Source: Oceanobacillus sojae
GTDB lineage: Bacteria > Bacillota > Bacilli > Bacillales > Amphibacillaceae
Assembly: GCF_007991515.1 (NCBI RefSeq)
Contig: NZ_BJYM01000018.1
Span: forward strand, 1 to 64,000
Direction: 5' to 3'
DNA: 64,000 nucleotides
The notes under the pieces are model-generated. The model saw only the letters and a program-made list of their open reading frames with translations, searched no databases and was not told where the DNA came from. This document shows, piece by piece, positions 1 through 8,647 of the stretch. A program made the position numbers and the translations under genes. The stretch's first letter is position 1, and the number at the start of each line of letters is the position of its first letter.

Positions 1-276
1 TCATTACGAAGCTGCAAAATAAATGATAAATCACTTCAGAGTAGTTTATCCCAAATTGTGATTCAATGAAAATGCACCTCGCAGGTTGGTGGTTGGAAGT
101 TATCTAGATTATCTAGAAACTGACATCTCACCGTATTTTGCTAAGATGCATCTTTATTCTTATTAGAAATACAGAGACTTTTCACTTTTTCTTTTAATTA
201 ATCACAAAGTTAAAGTCCTGCTAAATTGTTTATCTCATTAAAGAAAGACTCATTGGAGACAGTTCTAATAATTTTA
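1..276. other. Intergenic left edge, no gene seen
   Basis: No open frame with a ribosome site is visible on either strand before the terminator of the PBP gene. A short palindrome TCTAGATTATCTAGA lies near position 103-117. The stretch is AT-rich and I see no RNA-gene structure in it. Confidence 0.5.
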
Positions 277-311
277 TAAACCGTGATGTGAATTAATCAC
301 ATCACGGTTTA
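277..311 (-). terminator. Terminator of the PBP gene
   Basis: Perfect 14-bp arms (TAAACCGTGATGTG and its complement) enclose a 7-nt loop, 65 bases past the stop of the penicillin-binding protein gene. The T-tract is weak on both strands, so termination strength is uncertain. Confidence 0.7.
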
Positions 312-375
312 CTATAATTTCTAATACAGTCTTTTTATCTTAAATTTATACAATAGATAGTATAATAACAGTTTC

Positions 376-2484
376 TTATCCCTCCCTACTATCACCATCA
401 GAATCCTCTGCTTCTTCATCATGCTCTTCCTTTATGTCAAAATAAGAATCTAAAATACGCTCTCCAGCCTTTAAATTAATTTGGTTTCCTTCTCCAATTC
501 CAACATGTGGCACCACCACAGCAAAAGCAACCTCTGGATCATCAAAGGGAGCATAACCGACCAGTGTTAAATTATTAAGGTCAAACCGTTCTCCATCAAC
601 GAATTCATATGATTGCGCTGTACCTGTCTTCCCTGCCGGATCATAGGATTTATTTTGAAAATAGTCCTTTCCGGTTCCCTGTGAGCCTTGATAGGAGAGG
701 CGAAATCCTTCCTGCACACGACTGATTTCATCATTTATCATATCAATTCGGTTCATCGTCGTTGTACTGGACGAATAATACAATGGACCAAGCTCATCCA
801 TAGAATCGATTGGTTCACGCGCTTCCTTTAGGAAATGAGGCTGAACACGATAGCCGTCATTGGCAATAGTTGATACATATTGGGCAAGCTGCAAGGTCGT
901 ATATGTATCATACTGACCGATGGCAAAATCAAGAAGATTCCCTGGATTATCTGGTACTTGTCCTCTTAATCCAGTGCTTTCACGTGGATAATCCACTCCT
1001 GTTGTCGATCCTAGTCCAAATTGATTAAAATAATTTTGCAGTGTTTGTAACGTTTCTCCCATGTTTATGTCTAAATTAGCATTTTGCGGCATTGGATGAC
1101 GATAGTCCCCTCCCAAGCGCAAAGTTACATAGAACATATAAACGTTCGAGGACCTTTCCAGCGCTGTTAAATCATTTACCGTTCCCATATCTTGCACAGA
1201 TCTTTTTATTTCCGTCCCCGCCAGCTTCATTGGTGCATCATGGAAGGTTTCCCCAGGAGAAATAACACCCGAATCATATCCAGCCAGAATCGTTGCCCCT
1301 TTAATACTGGAACCTGGTTCATGTGCATTAGTCAACGTCGTAAGTCCGGCATTATTATTATATTCATCATTCTTGGTATCATATTCTACTCCGGAAATAG
1401 CTAACAATTCTCCTGTTTGTGGGTTCATGACAACTGCATAGGCATTTGTTGCAAATCGATTCTCATAAGAATTACTTGATTTCATCGACTGAAATTCATC
1501 TAATAAAATATCATCTACTTCCTGCTGGAATTCTAAATCTGTGGTTAATACTAAATCTTTTCCCCTTTCTCCTTCAACAATCGTCTCTGAGCCAATAATG
1601 GAACCATTCTGGCTTGTTGTATATTGAATTTGTTCTTTACGTCCTCTCAAGAAGTCTTCATATTCTTCTTCCAGTCCACTTCTGCCAACACGATCATTTC
1701 GGCTGTATCCCGTCGTTAAATAGGCATCCATATCCTCTGCCGGAATTCCTTCTTCCTGACTTGAAATATTCCCCAGAATACTGGTTAATGTTTCTCCATT
1801 TGGATAGACACGATCCCAATCGGTAGAAGCATTGATTCCTGGCAGCTGATCCAGATTTTCCGCCACAGCTGCATATTCTTCTGCTGTGACATCTTCATTT
1901 TTTACAACCTGAGGCGTAAGTGCATAGGCTTTATCCAACTCCTTTTTTATCGCAATAATTTCTAATTCATCTTCGGAAAAATCAGCAATCTCTTCATCGG
2001 TAATTAATTCAAGGGTTGCATCATAGACTTCCCCATTCTCCATCTCCTCTGTGTCTATTGCCTCTAATCGTTCTTCTATTTCTTCTTCATGAAGCAATAA
2101 ATAATATTCGCGCCTGTCTCTTTCTGTTATCCGGTCCATTGTTTGTTTATCCCGCATATCAATATATTGCGCTAAGGTTTCCGCTACTTCTAAACGATCC
2201 TCTGCCTGCACATCATTCGAAGGCGTGTACGTAATGGAATACATTGCTTCATTATCCACAATCAATTCGCCATTGGTGTCATAGATTTTCCCACGGGGTA
2301 CAGGGATATCGACCGTATCTAAATTTGTCCTTTCAATTTCTTCCTGATAAGAATCCCCATTTAAAATTTGTACAACTCCCAACTGAAAGATCAATGCAGA
2401 AAATAGGATGAAGATGACAAAGAAAAGGATATTCATACGTGTCATAAGCGGGGCACGTTTCTTCTTGTTTTTCTTATTTACCAC
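376..2484 (-). CDS. Class B penicillin-binding protein (PBP2 / PbpA-PbpH type transpeptidase)
   Basis: This 702-residue protein is a membrane-anchored D,D-transpeptidase that cross-links peptidoglycan, probably during cell elongation. A basic N-terminus precedes one membrane helix (about residues 17-38), then the PBP dimerisation domain with the R-G-x-I-Y-D motif. The transpeptidase domain has SSIK (active Ser near 394), SSN (near 446) and KTGT (near 618). It ends in a very acidic tail rich in Asp, Glu and Ser. Length and order match Bacillus PbpA/PbpH. The start is GTG with AGGAGG six bases upstream. It stands alone with its own terminator. Whether it is the PbpA or PbpH orthologue cannot be settled by eye. 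Confidence 0.93.
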   Translation of the reverse strand: MVNKKNKKKRAPLMTRMNILFFVIFILFSALIFQLGVVQILNGDSYQEEIERTNLDTVDIPVPRGKIYDTNGELIVDNEAMYSITYTPSNDVQAEDRLEVAETLAQYIDMRDKQTMDRITERDRREYYLLLHEEEIEERLEAIDTEEMENGEVYDATLELITDEEIADFSEDELEIIAIKKELDKAYALTPQVVKNEDVTAEEYAAVAENLDQLPGINASTDWDRVYPNGETLTSILGNISSQEEGIPAEDMDAYLTTGYSRNDRVGRSGLEEEYEDFLRGRKEQIQYTTSQNGSIIGSETIVEGERGKDLVLTTDLEFQQEVDDILLDEFQSMKSSNSYENRFATNAYAVVMNPQTGELLAISGVEYDTKNDEYNNNAGLTTLTNAHEPGSSIKGATILAGYDSGVISPGETFHDAPMKLAGTEIKRSVQDMGTVNDLTALERSSNVYMFYVTLRLGGDYRHPMPQNANLDINMGETLQTLQNYFNQFGLGSTTGVDYPRESTGLRGQVPDNPGNLLDFAIGQYDTYTTLQLAQYVSTIANDGYRVQPHFLKEAREPIDSMDELGPLYYSSSTTTMNRIDMINDEISRVQEGFRLSYQGSQGTGKDYFQNKSYDPAGKTGTAQSYEFVDGERFDLNNLTLVGYAPFDDPEVAFAVVVPHVGIGEGNQINLKAGERILDSYFDIKEEHDEEAEDSDGDSREG

Positions 2485-2708
2485 TTTTTACCTCCTTCGT
2501 GCTGTATGAAGCTTTCTTTAAATGCTTAAATTAGCTGACATTGATTATTCCTGCCTTAATTAGTAAAGCTTACTATATAAAGCCCCCTCCAGGTCAACAT
2601 ATAAAGCAGAAAAATCTTATAGAAAATAAATTTCTCAACTATATAAATCAACTTATTTTATATGATTATTGACTATATTACATGTCATTTAAAACACGAA
2701 AGGAGGTA

Positions 2709-3224
2709 CTATTTTTCATCTGCCCAATACGTAAAAAGCGGACCAGTTCTTCCAAACAATGGATCATTATCCGGCAAAGGTACTTTTTTGATATTTTCCA
2801 AGTTTTCAGGTCTTTCATTTTTCTTCCCATAGTAAAAATCATAGCTTTGTCCATTTGGATATGCACCAATAACAGAAAAATCCGTACTGCTTTCGATTAA
2901 CTTATGTCCAAAACCTGCCGGAAGTATAATTGTATCCCCTTGTTCAATTTGAACTCGCTCTCCCTGCTCTCCGCCAAGTTGTACCTGAGCTGCTCCATTA
3001 ACTACGATAAGCACTTCATGGGAGTTGCTGTGATAATGATGATAAGGTGCAATACCTCCACGCCATTGGCCAAGCCAGTTGTTTTCTGCTAAAACAGCTT
3101 TAGGGTTGTCAGCGGAAGTTATGACATTTTTATATAACAGCAAAGGGTATGTTGGATGATTGGGAATTGATCCATTATCTTGAAATATGAAGGTTTTAAT
3201 CGTAATTTTTGCTGGCTGTTTCAT
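2709..3224 (-). CDS. YjlB-like cupin-domain protein
   Basis: This 171-residue single-domain cupin has no signal peptide or membrane helix, so it should be cytoplasmic. The first cupin motif is visible as YHHYHSNSHEVLIV (about residues 60-73) with three likely metal-ligand His and one Glu. The second motif is the GDTIILPAGFGHKL stretch with its His. The family resembles Bacillus YjlB, whose reaction is not established, so I assign only a metal-binding cupin fold. It starts at ATG with a GGAGG site (AAGGAGGG) upstream. Neighbours on both sides are unrelated and it looks monocistronic. Confidence 0.85.
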   Translation of the reverse strand: MKQPAKITIKTFIFQDNGSIPNHPTYPLLLYKNVITSADNPKAVLAENNWLGQWRGGIAPYHHYHSNSHEVLIVVNGAAQVQLGGEQGERVQIEQGDTIILPAGFGHKLIESSTDFSVIGAYPNGQSYDFYYGKKNERPENLENIKKVPLPDNDPLFGRTGPLFTYWADEK

Positions 3225-3427
3225 TATTTTCCCTCCTTAAAATTAATATATTTAACCTATTCCACAAGGAGAAAAAAACAAACCATATATAGACTCTTAC
3301 ATGATATTTCCTGATTCGCCAAATTATAACGAACTTAATTTACTGCACAATTTGCACCTTCCAGAAATTTTTACTTTCTTCATCTGCTTCATTTTTATGT
3401 TTTTGAATAACAATTACTCTTTTCCAG

Positions 3428-4537
3428 CTACTCTAATTCTGAAAGTAAAATTCTATAAAGCTTGTCATCATTATTATCTGGAGTGCCTCTCCCATCTCCA
3501 TTATTACTTACAAAATATAGATAGTTATCATCAATCCGCACATCCCGGATTCTTCCAAGATCACTTATAACCTCATGATGCTCTCCACTCTCCATATCAA
3601 ATTCTAAAACAGCCGATCCTCTTAATGCGGCAACATATAGTTTACCTTCATCATACGCCATACCTGATGGAGCCCATGTTTCTTCGTTCCCAGAAGTGTA
3701 TAAAGGGGAAATCATTCCTTCCTGCTCTTCTTCTCCTTTAATAACCGGCCATCCGTAATTTTCACCCGCTTCAATGATGTTCACTTCATCATTTGCATTA
3801 TCTCCATGCTCACTGGCATACATCGTTCCATCATCAGCCCAGGTAACTCCTTGAGGATTACGATGCCCATAGCTATAGACGTAGGAGTCTGGAGATGGAT
3901 TATCCACTGGTATCGATCCATCTAAGTTCATCCTTAAAATTTTACCGCCTAATGAATCAAGGTCTTGTGCTATTTCACGCTCAGATGCGTCTCCTGCTGT
4001 AGCATAGAGCAATTTGTCCGGGCCAATCTTCAGTCTTCCTCCATGATGATAGGTACCGCTGGGGATTTGGTCCAGAAGTAAATCATCCTCTCTCCACACG
4101 TCATCTTCCAATTGAAGTGTTACAATACGATTAAATTGTCCATCACTATTTTCATACGTATAGTAAGCATAAGCCTGGTTTGATTCAGAAAAATCAGGAG
4201 CCAGTACAAAACCAAGTAATCCTGCTTCTGAAGCTGTTGATACTTCATGTTCAAGCTCTACATCCTGCCGTTCTGCTTCCCCATTTTCTATTCTGACAAT
4301 ACTTCCCGTTCTTTCAGTTACATAAAAGGTATCTTCTATCTGCTCAATCGACCATGGAACATCCAAATTTTCCGCAATAACTTCTAATCCTTCTATAGAC
4401 AGATTTAGCTCTTCCTGTGAATCACCTGCATTATCAGATGTATTTTCATTGCTGCCCGGAGAAGGCTGTTCATCATTCGCAGAGCAGCCAATCAGGAAAA
4501 GCAGACCAATTAGATGTCCAGATAAAATTTTCTTCAT
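3428..4537 (-). CDS. PQQ-dependent sugar dehydrogenase family lipoprotein
   Basis: A 369-residue secreted lipoprotein of the soluble aldose sugar / glucose dehydrogenase beta-propeller family (YliI-like). A type II signal peptide ends in the lipobox LIGC (Cys near residue 18), followed by an acidic Ser/Asn-rich tether. The propeller shows the family hallmarks YHHGGRLKIGPD, then YSYGHRNPQG and ASEHGDNANDE, typical of quinoprotein sugar dehydrogenases. It should act on the outer face of the membrane on aldoses; whether this organism has PQQ is not shown by the window. It starts at ATG with GAGGAG upstream. It is not in an operon; the closest gene is the divergent MerR regulator. Confidence 0.85.
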   Translation of the reverse strand: MKKILSGHLIGLLFLIGCSANDEQPSPGSNENTSDNAGDSQEELNLSIEGLEVIAENLDVPWSIEQIEDTFYVTERTGSIVRIENGEAERQDVELEHEVSTASEAGLLGFVLAPDFSESNQAYAYYTYENSDGQFNRIVTLQLEDDVWREDDLLLDQIPSGTYHHGGRLKIGPDKLLYATAGDASEREIAQDLDSLGGKILRMNLDGSIPVDNPSPDSYVYSYGHRNPQGVTWADDGTMYASEHGDNANDEVNIIEAGENYGWPVIKGEEEQEGMISPLYTSGNEETWAPSGMAYDEGKLYVAALRGSAVLEFDMESGEHHEVISDLGRIRDVRIDDNYLYFVSNNGDGRGTPDNNDDKLYRILLSELE

Positions 4538-4842
4538 TCACATTTCTCCTCACATTATTTTTAATAAATTCAAGTCCTCAGTTAACATCGGAAGCCATTG
4601 ATAGTTGTAAGCTTAACGAATTTGATTTGCCATTATCGCTTTTATCTCTGAAACAATATCATCATTCCATTTTCTCGCCATTTTTTAAGGATACGATTCT
4701 CGTTTTACATATTCATGTATATCAGAATTTCAAATTAATATATGTTAACCTCTCTATCCCTCCTTCTTTTATTGGAATTAATATTAGTATATAAAGTTAA
4801 CTTTAGGTCAAATAATTTGATTCTATTTTTTGATAATTCGTT
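4538..4842. other. Intergenic with palindrome, no confident gene
   Basis: A perfect 14-bp palindrome TAAAGTTAACTTTA lies at 4792-4805. On the minus strand a GGAGGG ribosome-like site near 4755-4765 is followed only by early stops in all frames. A 22-codon minus-strand frame near 4612-4680 has no ribosome site. This could be the remnant of a lost gene once controlled by the MerR protein. Confidence 0.4.
4792..4805. promoter_or_regulatory. Palindromic operator candidate (distal)
   Basis: TAAAGTTAACTTTA is a perfect palindrome followed by AGGTC. It shares the AAGTTAACTT core with the site at 4885-4894 next to the MerR promoter. MerR-family regulators of the AdhR/YyaN kind use similar AAGTTAACTT-type sites. 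The target promoter of this copy is unclear. Confidence 0.55.
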
Positions 4843-4894
4843 TTGACGGCCGTTAATTATTACGTTAGAATTCCTCCAACTATTAAGTTAACTT
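4843..4894 (+). promoter_or_regulatory. Promoter and proximal operator of the MerR gene
   Basis: TTGACG (4843-4848), a 17-bp spacer and TAGAAT (4866-4871) form a good SigA-type promoter. The palindrome AAGTTAACTT at 4885-4894 lies just after the expected transcription start, a position that suggests autorepression. The ribosome site AGAGGAG follows. Confidence 0.7.
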
Positions 4895-4924
4895 CAGGTT
4901 TATATTTGAAAAGAGGAGATAAAA

Positions 4925-5338
4925 ATGACTTATTCTATTGGGGAAGTTGCTAAAAAATTAAATTTATCTATACCAACTTTACGTTATTATGATAGAGAGG
5001 GACTCATTCCTTTTGTAGAACGTACGGATAATGGAACGAGGGTATTTAAAGAGTCTGATATAGATTTATTAAAAGTTATTCAATGTTTGAAACCCAGCGG
5101 TATGACCATCAAGGATATTAAGACCTTTATTGAATGGTGTTCGGATGGCGATTCCACCTTACAGCAAAGATATGACTTATTTTTAGAGCAAAAAGCAGTA
5201 GTAGAAAAACAAATGGAGGAATTAAAAAATACAATGGATCTCATTGACCATAAATGTCATTACTACAAAGTAGCGCTGGAAGCAGGCACGGAAAATGTTC
5301 ATAAAAACAATAAAATAGGCAATACCGTTTTTGATTAA
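4925..5338 (+). CDS. MerR family transcriptional regulator
   Basis: A 137-residue DNA-binding protein with an N-terminal winged helix-turn-helix of the MerR type (IGEVAKKLNLSIPTLRYYDREGL, about residues 5-27) and a C-terminal coiled-coil dimerisation helix. There is a lone Cys near residue 59 in the linker helix and a second Cys near 110, compatible with an aldehyde- or thiol-responsive AdhR/YyaN-like regulator; this is inference. The start has AGAGGAG eight bases upstream. Two copies of an AAGTTAACTT palindrome lie in its upstream region, one over its own transcription start. No obvious neighbouring target shares the site. Confidence 0.88.
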   Translation: MTYSIGEVAKKLNLSIPTLRYYDREGLIPFVERTDNGTRVFKESDIDLLKVIQCLKPSGMTIKDIKTFIEWCSDGDSTLQQRYDLFLEQKAVVEKQMEELKNTMDLIDHKCHYYKVALEAGTENVHKNNKIGNTVFD

Positions 5339-5340
5339 TA

Positions 5341-5386
5341 AAACATCTGCACTTCACTATTTTATATAGAGTGCAGATGTTTTTTT
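5341..5386 (+). terminator. Terminator of the MerR gene
   Basis: 13-bp arms (AAACATCTGCACT and complement) with a 16-nt loop are followed by a run of T, two bases past the MerR stop codon. Confidence 0.88.
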
Positions 5387-5435
5387 CTCCCCTGGTTACA
5401 GTAAATACCAGAACACTAAATAACGAAAATACTAT

Positions 5436-6593
5436 TCACCCGGCGGTTTTGTACAAAGTATTTCGAAGTATAATAAATATAAAACCGCCTATTAACGCGA
5501 CAACACCTACAAATAGAATTTCTCTCGTTCCAATTTGCGATATAATCATTCCTGCTGCAGCAGTTCCAATCGTAGTACCCAAATTAACGGATGTCAGAAA
5601 TAAACCATTGGCGAAATCCGGAGCTTTTGGAGCGGCAGATATAATCCAATACTGGTTGATATTTGCACCAATTCCACCAAGTATCCCCCACACTAAAATA
5701 ATAATCGCCGTAGGAACTGTTAATTCTGCTACAGGATAAAAGATAAGATAAAGTGCAATTAATGCGATAGGAAAAACAGTTACCGTACGGACAGGAATTT
5801 CGGAAAGCAGCCTTCCAGCTATAATATTTCCTAAAATATTTGCCAAACCGTAAACTAGAAGCATAATACTGATTAAATTGGACGACATATTTGTGACCGT
5901 TCCTAAATATTCAGCTAGGTAACTGTATACTCCGAAAATAGCTGCATTGATAAGCAGAACTGCTAAAATCGAGAGCCAGGTAACTCCTTTTGTTAATATT
6001 TTCAACTGCGAGCCATAGGATAGTCTTTCTGTAACCGGCATAGATGGCAACAAAAAGATCGTTGCAATTAATGTGAAGATATTAACGATAGCAAAAAAGG
6101 CCATGCCCGCTTGAACAGAAATCGCATCCGCAATAAAGCTGACGATTGGAACGCCTAATACCATCCCTGCGGAAACTCCAATAAAAACTTTGGAGATTGC
6201 TTTCGGTGCTTCCTTTTCACTTACAGATGCTCCGGCAACAGATAAAGCCATCGATACATAAAGCGGATGGAAAAAAGCCGGTATCACACGTGCAATCAAG
6301 GTAATCGTAAAGTTGTTTGTAAAGACGGAAATAATGTTACCGATAATGAAAATAGTCAGCACCAATAACATAACATTTTTCCGGTTCATTCCAGAAAATA
6401 TTAACGGCATTGTCGGCCCGGCAATAGCAATCGCTAAGGCAAATAGACTCACCAATAAGCCTGCAGTCGGGACACTGACATCAAAATATACTGCTAAATC
6501 CGGGAGTATACCGATAACCCCCATTTCGGTATTGATAATACCAAACACACCGACCGCCAATATAAATATAAGTAAACCTTTCGAATTCTTCAT
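5436..6593 (-). CDS. MFS transporter, DHA1-type exporter
   Basis: A 385-residue membrane protein with twelve predicted helices and the layout of sugar/arabinose-type or multidrug DHA1 exporters (AraJ/YdhP-like). It begins KGLLIFILAVGVFGIINTEMGVIGILPDLA, where the conserved motif ENxxVIGILP-like stretch of this family is recognisable. It should expel small molecules with proton exchange; the substrate is unknown. It is convergent with the MerR gene and separated from the SDR gene by about 220 bases. The ribosome site before ATG is GAAGTGGAG-like. Confidence 0.85.
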   Translation of the reverse strand: MKNSKGLLIFILAVGVFGIINTEMGVIGILPDLAVYFDVSVPTAGLLVSLFALAIAIAGPTMPLIFSGMNRKNVMLLVLTIFIIGNIISVFTNNFTITLIARVIPAFFHPLYVSMALSVAGASVSEKEAPKAISKVFIGVSAGMVLGVPIVSFIADAISVQAGMAFFAIVNIFTLIATIFLLPSMPVTERLSYGSQLKILTKGVTWLSILAVLLINAAIFGVYSYLAEYLGTVTNMSSNLISIMLLVYGLANILGNIIAGRLLSEIPVRTVTVFPIALIALYLIFYPVAELTVPTAIIILVWGILGGIGANINQYWIISAAPKAPDFANGLFLTSVNLGTTIGTAAAGMIISQIGTREILFVGVVALIGGFIFIILRNTLYKTAG

Positions 6594-6813
6594 AAAATAT
6601 TACTCCACTTCCTTCTTAATTCATCGAGGCTAGAATTTCTTATTATTTTTTTCATATTTAAAGATAGGAAGCCATAAGATTTCATTAATAAAATATAGAA
6701 GTACATCTAAAATAAAGTACCGTAAACACTTTTTATTTATTATAGTCTGCTGCATCTTTACAGAAACAGCACGCATAGAGAAAACAGCTATTGTTTTATC
6801 ATTTTTTATATAC

Positions 6814-7548
6814 TTAAACAGGCTGTGCAGTCGGACGAACAATCATATTACTTACCGCCATTCGATCAGGTGTATCGATTGCGAATACTACTGCAGAAGC
6901 AATATCTTCTGGAGCTAAGCCCCATTCTTTTTGTGCTTTATGGAGGTCTTCTGAAACCTGTTTATCACTAATGGTTTTGTATAGTTCTGTTGCAACTGCC
7001 CCCGGGGAAATAATAGTTGATTTAATATTATTTTCTCTTTGCTCTTGTCTCAATCCTTCCATAATCGCACGTACAGCAAATTTTGTTCCGCAATATACAG
7101 CAGAATCAGGATAGACCACATGACCTGCTACAGAATCCGTTGCAATAATATGACCTGATTTTTGCTGTGCCATAATTGGTACAACTGCAGCAATACCATT
7201 TAATACACCCATAATATTGATATCAAGCATTTTCTGCCATTCATCACGACGTCCTTCCACAATTGGCGCAGTTGGCATAATACCAGCATTGTTGTATAGC
7301 ACATCAATTCTTCCATACATATTCATCGAAAGGTCAACTACTTTTTTCACATCTTCATAATTGGTGACATCTGCTTGTTGGATATGAATATCTGCCTTAG
7401 GGAATGATTTTTGGATTGCTTCCAAACGTTCTGATCGGCGTGCAGCAATAATCAGCTTGGCATCTTTTTCAGCAAGCAGCTTTGAAGTTGCTTCACCAAT
7501 CCCACTGGAGGCACCCATAATAATAATTACTTTATCTTTTATTGCCAT
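6814..7548 (-). CDS. SDR family oxidoreductase
   Basis: A 244-residue classical short-chain dehydrogenase. The cofactor loop GASSGIG (about residues 12-18), the arginines in IIAARRSERL that favour NADP, the NNAG motif (near residue 90) and the catalytic Tyr-x-x-x-Lys in VYCGTKFAV (near residue 150) with the preceding Ser are all present. The protein should be a cytosolic NADP-dependent oxidoreductase with unknown substrate, related to clavaldehyde-dehydrogenase-like SDRs. The gene is divergent from a LysR regulator 121 bases away, which suggests that the LysR protein controls it. GGAGAG precedes ATG. Confidence 0.88.
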   Translation of the reverse strand: MAIKDKVIIIMGASSGIGEATSKLLAEKDAKLIIAARRSERLEAIQKSFPKADIHIQQADVTNYEDVKKVVDLSMNMYGRIDVLYNNAGIMPTAPIVEGRRDEWQKMLDINIMGVLNGIAAVVPIMAQQKSGHIIATDSVAGHVVYPDSAVYCGTKFAVRAIMEGLRQEQRENNIKSTIISPGAVATELYKTISDKQVSEDLHKAQKEWGLAPEDIASAVVFAIDTPDRMAVSNMIVRPTAQPV

Positions 7549-7669
7549 TATTAAACTCTCCTCTTTTAAGTAATTTTCTTTTCAATAACATCATAAAATG
7601 ATACGATTCAGATATCAAATACCTATATCAAATATATTGTTATACTTAAAAAGCATAGGAGGATTTAGA

Positions 7670-8566
7670 ATGGAAATCCGGTTATTACGTTATTTTATTG
7701 CTGTCGCAAATCAACAAAGTATTTCTGGTGCAGCAAAATATTTACATATATCACAACCTACCTTATCCAGACAATTAAGTGATTTAGAAACAGAATTAGG
7801 TACTTCATTATTTATTAGAGGAAACCGAAAAATCACCTTAACAACAGAAGGGATGTTTTTATTAACAAAAGCGAAAGAAATTGTGGAGTTAATTGATAAA
7901 ACAGAAGCGAATTTTAACCAGCCATCAGAAATTATTAGCGGAGAAATATATATTGGCGGCGGTGAAACAGAAGCCATGCATTTTATCGCGAATGCTTTAA
8001 AAGACCTGCTTAAAATCCACCCGGATATTCAATTTCATTTATATAGTGGAAATGCAGATGATATCATGGAAAAATTAGACAATGGATTGTTAGACTTTGG
8101 TATTGTTATCGAACCGACAGATAAACAAAAATATGATTACATACATCTGCCAGCTTCCGATGTTTGGGGTGTATTGATGCATAGAGATAGTCCGTTGGCG
8201 CATAAAGATTCTATACAACCCTCAGATCTAATGGATCAGCCTTTATTGATTTCACGGCAAACAACTGTGGATAATGAACTGTCCGGATGGTTTGGACAAG
8301 ATGTCAGGAATCTGCATATCACAGGAACGTACAACTTGCTTTATAATGCTGCACTTATGGTAGAAGAAGGTCTTGGATATGCTTTATGTTTAGATAAATT
8401 AATTAACACATCCGGAGACAGTAAACTTTGCTTTAAACCTTTAACCCCTGATTTACATGCAGGATTAAATATTATTTGGAAGAAACATCAAGTATTTTCC
8501 GACGCAGCCAATAAATTTTTAGGTCAAATTCGGTATAATATTGAAAAGCATACTCAAAATGATTAA
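7670..8566 (+). CDS. LysR family transcriptional regulator
   Basis: A 298-residue regulator with the N-terminal winged HTH (RYFIAVANQQSISGAAKYLHIS..LSRQLSDLE, about residues 5-44) and a C-terminal effector domain of the periplasmic-binding-protein fold. The start is taken at ATG 7670 because GGAGG lies seven bases before it and the protein then begins MEIRLLRYF, the normal LysR start. An in-frame ATG 72 bases upstream lacks a ribosome site. It is divergent from the SDR gene and probably regulates it and itself through the shared 121-bp region. Confidence 0.9.
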   Translation: MEIRLLRYFIAVANQQSISGAAKYLHISQPTLSRQLSDLETELGTSLFIRGNRKITLTTEGMFLLTKAKEIVELIDKTEANFNQPSEIISGEIYIGGGETEAMHFIANALKDLLKIHPDIQFHLYSGNADDIMEKLDNGLLDFGIVIEPTDKQKYDYIHLPASDVWGVLMHRDSPLAHKDSIQPSDLMDQPLLISRQTTVDNELSGWFGQDVRNLHITGTYNLLYNAALMVEEGLGYALCLDKLINTSGDSKLCFKPLTPDLHAGLNIIWKKHQVFSDAANKFLGQIRYNIEKHTQND

Positions 8567-8584
8567 ATTTGAAACTCAAATTTA

Positions 8585-8617
8585 AAGTGCCCAATCATTT
8601 TTTATGATTGGGCGCTT
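8585..8617. terminator. Bidirectional terminator between LysR and CobN genes
   Basis: 14-bp arms (AAGTGCCCAATCAT with one G-T pair) and a loop of T residues lie between the convergent LysR and CobN-like genes. Confidence 0.85.
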
Positions 8618-8647
8618 ATTTATTACTATTAATAACTTCATGAAACC

